Positions 1-5,154 of a stretch of DNA of 5,154 nucleotides are shown piece by piece. The DNA comes from Croceibacterium_A sp965977975 (GTDB lineage: Bacteria; Pseudomonadota; Alphaproteobacteria; Sphingomonadales; Sphingomonadaceae): contig CBHCZH010000200.1 of NCBI GenBank assembly GCA_965977975.1, positions 1-5,154 of the forward strand. Direction: 5' to 3'. Positions within the stretch are counted from its first letter, which is position 1. Every line of letters begins with the position of its first letter. The position numbers and the translations under genes were made by a program. The notes under the pieces are model-generated. The model ran no database searches and was not told the DNA's origin. It saw only the letters and a list, made by a program, of their open reading frames with translations.

Positions 1-441
1 AGCTTCTTCGTGCGCAGCGAATGGGACGTCGAGGCGATCGTCACCGAGACCAGCGAGCAGGCATTGCGCTACGCGGTCCCTACCGGCACGCGCCTGCCGA
101 TGCACGCGCTCGCTTCGGGCAAGGCGCTGCTGGCGGCGCTGCCCGACGAGCAACTCGACCGCTATTTCGCCGAGACCGAGCGCCAGCGCTTCACGCCTGC
201 CACGGTGATCTCGGAAAAAGCGCTGCGCCGCCAAATCGGCGAGATCCGCCAGACCGGCTTTGCGGTCACCGACGAGGAGTTCTCTCTCGGCATCCGCGGC
301 GTCGGCCGCGTGGTCACGATCGGCGGCGAACCGGTCGGCGCGCTTTCCGTAGCGGTGCCTAAGGCACGCTTCGACGAGACGGTTCAAACCCGCGTCATGG
401 ACATGCTTCAGAGGACGGCAGGATTGCTGGAGACCGGGTGA
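1..441 (+). CDS. IclR-family transcriptional regulator, C-terminal effector-binding domain (5' truncated)
   Basis: The reading frame is open from base 1 and ends at TGA 439-441, giving 146 visible residues. The N-terminal winged-helix DNA-binding domain of IclR proteins (normally about 250-270 aa in total) must lie before the window. Visible family hallmarks are the LPMHALASGKALLA block (about residues 33-46), the downstream GFAVTDEEFSLGIRGVG segment, and the closing GGEPVGALSVAVP strand. These form the small-molecule-binding domain that senses a metabolite, often an aromatic acid or its breakdown product, and controls nearby catabolic genes. The GTG at position 10 is an internal codon and not the start. 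The gene converges on the minus-strand operon, so it is not cotranscribed with it. Family assignment is firm; effector and target genes cannot be told from this fragment. Confidence 0.93.
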   Translation, partial: SFFVRSEWDVEAIVTETSEQALRYAVPTGTRLPMHALASGKALLAALPDEQLDRYFAETERQRFTPATVISEKALRRQIGEIRQTGFAVTDEEFSLGIRGVGRVVTIGGEPVGALSVAVPKARFDETVQTRVMDMLQRTAGLLETG

Positions 442-551
442 CGGGATTGGGGGTGCGTGCCGCCGCGGCCGGGCTTGCGCCGATGGCCGACCCGTCTGAT
501 CCCGGATGCCGCGCACCCGGCAACCCGGGCGCCGCCCGTGATCGTCGAGAA

Positions 552-1232
552 CTAACGCCCGATCATCGCCGGCGGCCCCTGGACCGGTGCATCTTCCGGC
601 GGCGGGGGCTGTTGGGCGGGCGGCGGTGTAGTCGGCCGTGATGGCGGTGGCTGCGTTGCCGTCGGCCGCTGAGCCGGCTGTCCCGCGGCCGGCCCTTGTA
701 CGGGCGGCGCCGACAGCGCCGGCCTGCCAGCTGCCGGCGCGGTTCGCGGGGCGGAGCCGTAGACCTTGCCTTCCACGAACGGCCCGAGCAACGCCCCATC
801 CCCGACACGCTCGAGCGTGAATGGCGGCAAGCCGGTGCCGACGTAAATCATCTCGGCTCGATCGGGCCCGATCAGCCGGATGCGGAACTGATCAGGCTCC
901 TCGCCGGCTCGAGGATCGTTGAAGGTAATCTCGGCCCATTCGCCGATCGAGCGTCCGTCGTCGGCCCGGCGCTCGACCGAAGGCATCTTGATGCTTCCGA
1001 AGCGCACCCCATCGCTCGCGAACGAGCTTGGCTTGACCCATCCGCCCGTCCAGCCATCGGCGGTGCGTTCGAGGTCGAAGCGCATGATGATCGATCCGTC
1101 GAGCCGCAGCCCCCAGGAACCTTCGAGGAAGCGGCCGGAAAGGGTCTGGCCAAGAGGGACCTGCGGCTGCAGCTGCGCCGCGGCTGAGGCCGGCAACAGG
1201 AAGAGCAGGAAAAGCAGCAGCCGGCGGATCAT
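552..1232 (-). CDS. Exported protein of unknown function with proline-rich C-terminal tail (operon gene E)
   Basis: This gene encodes 226 aa and ends with TAG. Residues 1-19 form a strong Sec signal peptide: RR at 3-4, a Leu/Phe-rich core, and an Ala-Ala-Ala/Gln cleavage site. The mature part has a compact domain of about residues 28-158, rich in Trp, Gly and alternating polar/hydrophobic residues (EGSWGLRLDG, DGWTGGW, GEWAEITF), which suggests beta structure. Residues 161-226 are a Pro/Ala/Gln tail containing PVQGP twice (177-181, 216-220). The start ATG overlaps the TGA of gene D as ATGA. The nearest purine-rich Shine-Dalgarno-like stretch (1246-1255) lies 13 bases away, too far to be ideal, so translation is probably coupled to D. 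It is the last gene of the operon. I do not recognise a named family; periplasmic or envelope location is inferred. Confidence 0.85.
   Translation of the reverse strand: MIRRLLLFLLFLLPASAAAQLQPQVPLGQTLSGRFLEGSWGLRLDGSIIMRFDLERTADGWTGGWVKPSSFASDGVRFGSIKMPSVERRADDGRSIGEWAEITFNDPRAGEEPDQFRIRLIGPDRAEMIYVGTGLPPFTLERVGDGALLGPFVEGKVYGSAPRTAPAAGRPALSAPPVQGPAAGQPAQRPTATQPPPSRPTTPPPAQQPPPPEDAPVQGPPAMIGR
555..752 (-). other. Proline-rich low-complexity region encoding the tail of gene E
   Basis: Codons for residues 161-226 of gene E are dominated by Pro, Ala, Gln and Thr, with runs such as PPPP at residues 209-212. The pentapeptide PVQGP occurs at bases 690-704 and again at 573-587 with different codon choices, so it is conserved at protein level and is not a recent DNA duplication. 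Such tails are usually disordered; in the periplasm they may act as linkers or peptidoglycan-spanning segments, which is inference here. Confidence 0.7.
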
Positions 1233-2029
1233 AGGAACTCGGTATTCCCTTCCTCGTCGACCGGATTGCGGTCGTTCTCGGCGCACTGAAACTCGATCAG
1301 CGAGCCATGCCGGTCGCGGCGGTAACGCACGGTGATCTCGAAAGGCTCCGCGAGCGCCTCGGGATCTTCCATGCGCATCTCGTTGATTAGCACGTTCGGA
1401 TCGTCGGGGGACAGATGGATACGCTCGACCAAGTGAAACCGCGCGGAATGCGGCATTCCCGTGTCGATCTCGAGCTCGTCGGATATGCCGATCGTATCGA
1501 CCACCAGGGTGTCGCCTTCCCAGTGTCCAATCGAATCGCCCATGAAGGTCGGGTCGGGGTCTTCCTTGTGCGCGCGCCCGTCGGTCCAGATCGTGCGCGT
1601 CTGCATCCAGGCTTCCTGGTTGATCGTGACGCGCCCAGGCGTGAACAGGAACTCGTAAGGATACTGCGCAAGACGCATGATCCGCGGCATGCCGGGCGGG
1701 CTGCAATTCGACCGGGTGCGGCGAACCACACCGTTGTTGGCCGTGACTTCGGCACGCCAGGCCTGATGCCGTTCGAGATACTCGCCCTTGAGCTCGGGGA
1801 TCGCCCGCGGCGCGCCGCCTCCGGAAGCGCCGGCGGCCACGAACCAGATGCCGCCCCAATCGGGCAGCCGGTCGAGCTCGTGATAGCGGCCCTTGGGATG
1901 GCCCGCGCTTTCGCCTTCGGCAACGCCCGCTGGCGCTGGTGACTGGGTGGCCGCACCGAGCTGAGCGCTGGCCGGAGCCGCAGCGACGAGGAGCGTGAGC
2001 ACGCCCGCGCGGAGTGCGGAACTCGTCAT
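1229..2029 (-). CDS. Secreted protein of uncharacterised WEGDTLVV-motif family, paralogue of gene A (operon gene D)
   Basis: This gene encodes 266 aa with a Sec signal peptide (residues 1-22, Ala-Ser-Ala/Gln cleavage). A short Ala/Pro/Gly linker is followed by DWGGIWFV (57-64), CSPPGMPRIM (109-118), RTIWTDGR (145-152) and DSIGHWEGDTLVVDT (165-179). The same order of motifs occurs in gene A. The protein has only two cysteines, C109 and C249, 140 residues apart; gene A has two matching ones 141 apart, so a disulfide is likely. The ATG at 2029-2027 is chosen because it gives the signal peptide and is preceded by GAGG six bases upstream; the frame stays open further upstream but runs inside gene C. 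Proteins with this motif set are seen in many proteobacterial and acidobacterial genomes, without a known function to my knowledge. Confidence 0.88.
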   Translation of the reverse strand: MTSSALRAGVLTLLVAAAPASAQLGAATQSPAPAGVAEGESAGHPKGRYHELDRLPDWGGIWFVAAGASGGGAPRAIPELKGEYLERHQAWRAEVTANNGVVRRTRSNCSPPGMPRIMRLAQYPYEFLFTPGRVTINQEAWMQTRTIWTDGRAHKEDPDPTFMGDSIGHWEGDTLVVDTIGISDELEIDTGMPHSARFHLVERIHLSPDDPNVLINEMRMEDPEALAEPFEITVRYRRDRHGSLIEFQCAENDRNPVDEEGNTEFL

Positions 2030-2035
2030 CGGCCG

Positions 2036-2039
2036 CCTC
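2036..2039 (-). promoter_or_regulatory. Ribosome binding site of gene D, overlapping the stop of gene C
   Basis: On the minus strand the sequence reads TGAGGCGGCCGATG. The GAGG core begins inside the TGA stop of gene C and sits six bases before the ATG. This placement supports the ATG at 2029 over upstream in-frame alternatives and suggests translational coupling of C and D. Confidence 0.65.
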
Positions 2040-2400
2040 AGCCTGCTTCCCCAAGCGTCGCGCCGGTCGGCAGTCGAACGCCGACGTAGCTGCCACCTCT
2101 GGCGCCGCTGCGCAGCGGGTGCACCCAGATCGTCACGCGATCGCCGGGCTTGAGCGACGTCCGCTTCCAACCCTCCTGCGCGAGGTTGTTGGGACTGGTC
2201 ATCTCGATCGCCCACCGCTCCGGCCCGCCGCGCGCGGCGGCATCGATCTCGATGAAAGCATGCGGGTTCTGCCACTTGAAGCGCACCACAGTGGCCTCGA
2301 GCGCGACGGTCTTTTGCATGTCGAACATCGAATAGCTGTGATGCGCCAGCGTCGGTAAGGGAGCGAGCAATGCGGCCGCGAGAGCCAGCTTCATCTTCAT
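2038..2400 (-). CDS. DUF6152-type small secreted protein, second copy (operon gene C)
   Basis: This gene encodes 120 aa. Residues 1-19 are a Sec signal peptide (MKMK, Ala/Leu core, Thr-Leu-Ala cleavage), leaving HHSYSMFD as the predicted mature N-terminus. The domain then shows a WQNPHAFIEID block (43-53), RWAIE (62-66), SPNNL (69-73), GWKRTSLKPGDRV (77-89) and PLRSGARGG (95-103). The pattern of short strands with a W-x-NPH motif and a late LKxGDxV turn resembles an OB-fold-like beta barrel (inference). It aligns without gaps to gene B over 84 residues with 47 identities by hand count, so the two are tandem paralogues. The ATG at 2400 is preferred over an earlier in-frame start because it yields the signal peptide and has GAGGA seven bases upstream. 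Function is unknown; periplasmic location is likely. Confidence 0.9.
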   Translation of the reverse strand: MKMKLALAAALLAPLPTLAHHSYSMFDMQKTVALEATVVRFKWQNPHAFIEIDAAARGGPERWAIEMTSPNNLAQEGWKRTSLKPGDRVTIWVHPLRSGARGGSYVGVRLPTGATLGEAG

Positions 2401-2407
2401 GGTCAGA

Positions 2408-2412
2408 TCCTC
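2408..2412 (-). promoter_or_regulatory. Ribosome binding site of gene C, overlapping the stop of gene B
   Basis: The minus strand reads TGAGGATCTGACCATG. The GAGGA core overlaps the TGA of gene B and lies seven bases before the ATG of gene C, fixing that start and pointing to coupled translation. Confidence 0.7.
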
Positions 2413-2818
2413 ACGCCTGCGGCACGTTGACCGGAGTTCCGTTCTTGGGAAGCCCTGAATCGAGCACCCGGCCATCGGCCTTCGTCAAGTCGAGAAACAG
2501 GCCGCCGGTGTGCCCGCTGCGGAGCGGCGCGATCCGCACGCTGATCCGTTCTCCGGCTTTGAGCGACGTACGCCGCCAGCCCTGCCGCGTCAGGTTGTTG
2601 GGGCTGTTGAGCTCGATCGACCAGCGCTGGACCCCGCCGGGATTCGGCACGTCGAGCTCGATGAAGGAATGCGGGTTGGTCCATTGGAATTCGCGCACCG
2701 TTCCTTCGAGCGTCATCTGCTTGGTCTGGTCGAACATCGCAAAGCTGTGGTGCGCCACTGCCGGGATGGCGATCAGTCCAGCGCCTGCCAAGGCCGCCGC
2801 GAACAGCCGCCGGTTCAC
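2411..2818 (-). CDS. DUF6152-type small secreted protein, first copy (operon gene B)
   Basis: This gene encodes 135 aa and starts at GTG. Residues 1-22 are a Sec signal peptide (RR at 3-4, Ala/Leu/Ile core, Ala-Val-Ala cleavage), so the mature protein should begin HHSFAMFD. It shares its core with gene C: LEGTV (37-41), WTNPHSFIELD (46-56), RWSIE (65-69), SPNNL (72-76), GWRRTSLKAGERI (80-92) and PLRSGHTGG (98-106). The N-terminal His pair (H23, H24) and H50 of the NPH motif are kept in both copies. The C-terminal 29 residues diverge from C. The GTG start is supported by an AAGGAG seven bases upstream, and it overlaps the stop of gene A as GTGA. I recognise the AHHSF...NPHSF pattern as DUF6152. 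No enzymatic role is established to my knowledge. Confidence 0.9.
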   Translation of the reverse strand: MNRRLFAAALAGAGLIAIPAVAHHSFAMFDQTKQMTLEGTVREFQWTNPHSFIELDVPNPGGVQRWSIELNSPNNLTRQGWRRTSLKAGERISVRIAPLRSGHTGGLFLDLTKADGRVLDSGLPKNGTPVNVPQA

Positions 2819-3738
2819 TCGCCCACTCCTTCGATCTCGCTCTGCCCGCGCTCCTCGGCGGTTTGGCTGCCGAGGTTGGTGCCGGGAAGGTTGGCGTTAT
2901 ATTGCAGGATGCAGTTGGCCTCGTTGATGTCGGTGTGGTCCTGCCGGTTGTAGCGCTTGGTCGAGCGCCATTCGCCTTCCCACATTTGCGGGTCGACCAG
3001 GATGTACTCCACTTCCATCGTCCTGCCGCCGTTCACCAGCCTGATCCGCTCCGTGAGCTCGAACTGGTCGGAGATCGGAATGCCGAGATCGATGTAATGG
3101 TTGTCGATCTCGAAATAGGTGGTGTGCACGACCAGCGTGTCGCCTTCCCAGCGGCCGATCGATTCCCCGTTATAGCTCGGCACCACCAGATCGGAATCGG
3201 TATGGTCGCGGCCATCGAGGAAGATCGTGCGCACTGAATTGTTGAAGCCGGAGATCACATAGATCGCGGTCGGCAGCTGGATGAAGGCGTGCGGCCAGAC
3301 GCGCGTCATCAGCATCGGCATGCCCGGCGGATAGCACTGGCCGATCGCATCGCGATAAGTCTCACCGCGCGCCTGGGCCTTGGGCTGCTCGATCAGCGCT
3401 TCACGCCCCGGAGCGAAGAACTTCGGATAGGGTGGCCCGAACATGTAGTCCGCGAAGCCTTTGCTGAGGTCCACGAACCACGTGCCGGTCACATCGAACG
3501 GAGCGGCAGGGCGCGGCTTTCGCAAGTTCTCGGGCGCCAGCGCGCCGAGGTAGCCCGGATGCTTGGGCACCATCTGCTCGAGCCGCTCCGGCGGGATCGG
3601 TGTCAGCGGGCGGAGCACCTCGGGCTGACCCTGCCCGGCGACGTCACCTTCGGGCTGCGCTTCGGCCGGCGAAGTGGCCCCGCCGACAACCAGCGCGGCT
3701 AGGGCGCACGCAGCGCGGGCTAACGCGTTGCACGGCAT
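2815..3738 (-). CDS. Secreted protein of uncharacterised WEGDTLVV-motif family (operon gene A)
   Basis: This gene encodes 307 aa. Residues 1-27 look like a Sec signal peptide ending Ala-Glu-Ala/Gln, followed by a Pro/Gly/Gln-rich linker to about residue 60. The folded part begins at DVTGTWFVDL (82-91). It then has CYPPGMPMLM (135-144), RTIFLDGRDH (170-179), ESIGRWEGDTLVV (192-204) and an aromatic, acidic C-terminal region with RYNRQDHTDINEANC (262-276). After signal removal the only cysteines are C135 and C276, positioned like C109/C249 of gene D. It is about 40 residues longer than D, mostly in the linker and C-terminus. It is the first gene of the operon: GGGAG lies six bases before the ATG and a 210-base non-coding region lies upstream. 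No catalytic motif of a known enzyme class is visible; an envelope binding or catalytic role is open. Confidence 0.9.
   Translation of the reverse strand: MPCNALARAACALAALVVGGATSPAEAQPEGDVAGQGQPEVLRPLTPIPPERLEQMVPKHPGYLGALAPENLRKPRPAAPFDVTGTWFVDLSKGFADYMFGPPYPKFFAPGREALIEQPKAQARGETYRDAIGQCYPPGMPMLMTRVWPHAFIQLPTAIYVISGFNNSVRTIFLDGRDHTDSDLVVPSYNGESIGRWEGDTLVVHTTYFEIDNHYIDLGIPISDQFELTERIRLVNGGRTMEVEYILVDPQMWEGEWRSTKRYNRQDHTDINEANCILQYNANLPGTNLGSQTAEERGQSEIEGVGE
2826..2831 (-). promoter_or_regulatory. Strong ribosome binding site of gene B inside the end of gene A
   Basis: AAGGAG on the minus strand lies seven bases before the GTG codon at 2818-2816. It decides the otherwise ambiguous GTG start and lies within the last codons of gene A. 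Confidence 0.8.
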
Positions 3739-3744
3739 CGACTT

Positions 3745-3749
3745 CTCCC
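3745..3749 (-). promoter_or_regulatory. Ribosome binding site of gene A
   Basis: The minus strand reads TGGGAGAAGTCGATG. The GGGAG core is six bases from the ATG at 3738 and supports that start. Confidence 0.65.
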
Positions 3750-3810
3750 ACTCTCGCTGCCGCGATGTTGCCGAGAATGCTGGACCTAATCAACCGGGTG
3801 CGCCCATAAA

Positions 3811-3823
3811 TCCGCGAGGCGGA
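3811..3823. promoter_or_regulatory. Inverted repeat upstream of the five-gene operon, possible operator
   Basis: TCCGC-GAG-GCGGA is a perfect 5-base inverted repeat around a 3-base centre, flanked by AAA on both sides of the plus strand. It lies 73-85 bases before the first operon start codon, in the region where a promoter must sit. Size and symmetry fit a dimeric repressor or activator site. I cannot assign the regulator. The IclR protein encoded at the window edge is one candidate (inference). No clear -35/-10 pair could be fixed next to it. Confidence 0.35.
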
Positions 3824-3850
3824 AAGAGCCGGTGCTTGACGGATCATAGC

Positions 3851-3860
3851 GTCGATCGAC
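3851..3860. repeat. 10-base perfect palindrome in the operon's upstream region
   Basis: GTCGATCGAC is its own reverse complement. It lies between the terminator at 3887-3921 and the inverted repeat at 3811-3823. It could be part of a protein-binding site, but GATC/CGATCG-type palindromes are common in GC-rich genomes, so the call is weak. Confidence 0.25.
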
Positions 3861-3886
3861 AACATTGCGGCCGGCACGCGCGAACG

Positions 3887-3921
3887 AAAAAGGGGCGGCC
3901 GGACCGAGCCGACCACCCCTT
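3887..3921 (-). terminator. Rho-independent terminator of the O-demethylase gene
   Basis: On the minus strand, AAGGGGTGGTCGG pairs with CCGGCCGCCCCTT (13 pairs, two of them G-T) around a 6-base loop (CTCGGT). A T-run of five starts inside the descending arm (3891-3887). The hairpin begins 27 bases after the TAA stop of the O-demethylase gene. On the plus strand no T-run follows, so it works for the minus-strand transcript. It separates this gene's transcript from the five-gene operon downstream. Confidence 0.85.
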
Positions 3922-3948
3922 AGCCGCTGGGCTGCTGGGCCGCTGCGC

Positions 3949-5154
3949 TTATGCGTTCACGTATTCGCTGACTCCGACGCCCTTTTGGCGCCAGCTGTCG
4001 GCATAGGAGTCGCGCGCGACTTCCGAGTACGGAACCGGCGAAACGATCGCCTTGATCTCGGTCTGGACGTGCGGCTCGACCGTGGGCTTGCTGGTGCCGC
4101 CGTTGGGCTCACCCCACACCAGCGTCACTTCCTTGCCGAACTCGACGTACTCCGGGTCGATCATGGCGAGAGAGAGCATTTTGCCCTCGTTCGAGCTGTA
4201 GCCGATCCACGTCGAGACGCCGATGACTTTGCCGTCGGCGCGCACTTCGTCGAACGGGTGCATCGAGTACACCGCGCTCGGGAACTCGAAGTACTTGGCG
4301 CGGTCGCCCTTGGCGAGAACCGAGCTGATCACCCGCATCACGTCCTCGTTGTCGAGCGCGAGCGTGACCTTGGTCTTGTGGGTCTCGTTGGCCATGCGCT
4401 CGAGCGCCTCGCGGCCGACGAAGTCGTGGTCGAACTTGACGATGTGGCCATAGCCGATGTCCCACGGGGTGAGGTAGTAGCCCTCGATGCTGTCCGGCAC
4501 GTAGCTGCCGCCGATCGAGCACATGCCGGCGTAGGACTTGCCCGAAGCCCAGGCGCGGAAGTCCTGCATCATCGGACTGTCGCCAGTGAAGGTCGCCGGC
4601 AGCGGCGAAGGCAGCCAGCCCGATTCCAGCGTGTTCGACGAATAGGCGCGGCCGCCGACCAGAGTCAGGCCGTCGTTCTTGCCCGCCTCGACCAGTGCCG
4701 AATGCACCGCGTCGTAGTCTTCCCACGGACCGAACAGCTCGTAGCCCGGCTGGCCGGCCATGCCGTGACGCAGCGCGATCACGTCCTTCCCTGCGATATC
4801 GATGTGCGCCATATTGAAGAACTTGAGATCCGGCGGGGTCTGTCCCATCGCCTTCTCGAGGATCTTCATCGCGTTCGGGCCCTGGAGCTGGAAGCGATAA
4901 TTCTTGCGCTTGCCGTCGGTGCGAAGCGCGGTGCGCTCGTCGCGCTCGACGGTGACGTTCCAGGCCTTGCCGTCACCGCCGTACTGGGCGTGGAACTCGA
5001 CCCATTCGATCGCCGGGGCGCGGCCGACAAGGCTGAACTCGTTCTCGGCGAGGTAGAACAGGATCACGTCGCCGATCACGTAGCCGTCAGGGGTCACCGG
5101 CACGAACTGCTTGGCCTTGTTGACCGCGAAGTTCTTGAAGCTGTTGATCGCCAG
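3949..5154 (-). CDS. LigM/DesA-like tetrahydrofolate-dependent aromatic O-demethylase, aminomethyltransferase family (N-terminus missing)
   Basis: There are 401 visible residues and a TAA stop. The frame continues to the window edge (LAINSFKNFAVNKAKQF precedes the GTG codon at 5103), so that GTG is internal and roughly 70 N-terminal residues are lost, judging from the roughly 470 aa of LigM. Family features, counted from the visible end, are VPVTPDGYVIGD (18-29), FYLAENEF (33-40), RFQLQGP (87-93), LRHGMAGQPGYELFGP (128-143, the GcvT-like folate-domain segment), SNTLESGW (173-180), EGYYLTPWDIGYG (224-236), KFDHDFVGREAL (240-251) and a C-terminal barrel with VEPH (359-362). LigM and DesA move the methyl group of vanillate, 3-O-methylgallate or syringate to tetrahydrofolate in the cytoplasm. 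The YY and WDIGYG region matches where LigM binds its substrate, as I recall. The exact methoxy-aromatic substrate cannot be told. A terminator follows directly. Confidence 0.88.
   Translation of the reverse strand: MAINSFKNFAVNKAKQFVPVTPDGYVIGDVILFYLAENEFSLVGRAPAIEWVEFHAQYGGDGKAWNVTVERDERTALRTDGKRKNYRFQLQGPNAMKILEKAMGQTPPDLKFFNMAHIDIAGKDVIALRHGMAGQPGYELFGPWEDYDAVHSALVEAGKNDGLTLVGGRAYSSNTLESGWLPSPLPATFTGDSPMMQDFRAWASGKSYAGMCSIGGSYVPDSIEGYYLTPWDIGYGHIVKFDHDFVGREALERMANETHKTKVTLALDNEDVMRVISSVLAKGDRAKYFEFPSAVYSMHPFDEVRADGKVIGVSTWIGYSSNEGKMLSLAMIDPEYVEFGKEVTLVWGEPNGGTSKPTVEPHVQTEIKAIVSPVPYSEVARDSYADSWRQKGVGVSEYVNA

Noticed and set aside
516..529. Short hairpin CCCGG-CAAC-CCGGG between the convergent IclR gene and gene E
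   Set aside because: The stem has only five pairs and no T-run on either strand, so I do not call a terminator; such short GC hairpins occur by chance in this base composition.
1415..1942. Plus-strand 175-residue open frame opposite gene D
   Set aside because: It mirrors codons of gene D in GC-rich DNA, shows no recognisable motif or signal and has no ribosome binding site of note.
552..2096. 514-residue minus-strand open frame running through gene D into gene E
   Set aside because: Only the part from the ATG at 1232 has a signal peptide and sensible composition; the upstream part is Arg/Ala/Gly-rich antisense-like shadow within gene D, whose own frame has clear family motifs.
2370..2953. 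Plus-strand open frames of 147-185 residues opposite genes A-C
   Set aside because: They are antisense shadows of genes with clear paralogy and signal peptides on the minus strand.
3843..3848. TATGAT (minus strand) as a -10 box for the operon
   Set aside because: No acceptable -35 element lies 16-18 bases upstream, and the only TTG-containing match is just eight bases away; the promoter cannot be fixed by eye.
5101..5103. GTG at 5103 as the start of the O-demethylase
   Set aside because: The frame continues to the window edge with residues (NKAKQF directly before VPVTP) that belong to the LigM/DesA family, so the codon is internal.
1..5154. CRISPR arrays, tRNA or rRNA genes, insertion sequences, integrase sites
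   Set aside because: No spaced direct repeats, no tRNA-like cloverleaf, no transposase-like protein and no terminal inverted repeats were seen.

Overview
The window is GC-rich, densely coding bacterial DNA. It most likely comes from an alphaproteobacterium of the Sphingomonadales (Novosphingobium/Sphingobium-like). That guess rests on the LigM/DesA-type O-demethylase, the IclR-type regulator and the overall base composition; no rRNA or other marker gene is present, so it stays moderate-confidence.

Layout. Bases 1-441 (+) are the 3' end of an IclR-family regulator, covering the effector-binding domain only. A 110-base convergent gap follows. Bases 552-3738 (-) hold a compact five-gene operon whose products all carry an apparent Sec signal peptide. 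In transcription order these are A (2815-3738), B (2411-2818), C (2038-2400), D (1229-2029) and E (552-1232). A/B overlap by GTGA and D/E by ATGA. The B/C and C/D gaps are 10 and 8 bases, with Shine-Dalgarno sequences overlapping the upstream stop codon. A 210-base intergenic region (3739-3948) holds a small inverted repeat that may be an operator, a 10-base palindrome, and a strong rho-independent terminator for the gene upstream. Bases 3949-5154 (-) are most of a tetrahydrofolate-dependent aromatic O-demethylase of the aminomethyltransferase (GcvT-like) family, with its N-terminus outside the window.

How the genes may fit together. The operon has mirrored paralogy, A-B-B'-A': A and D belong to one uncharacterised secreted family (PPGMP and GRWEGDTLVV / GHWEGDTLVV motifs, one conserved cysteine pair). 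B and C are two members of a small secreted family that I recognise as DUF6152. E is a further exported protein with a proline-rich tail. Both B and C are predicted to mature to an N-terminal His-His, a feature worth testing as a metal site. No function is established for these families as far as I know. The neighbouring demethylase and IclR regulator suggest an aromatic or lignin-derived compound catabolism neighbourhood, but the terminator separates the demethylase from the operon, so a functional link is only inferred.
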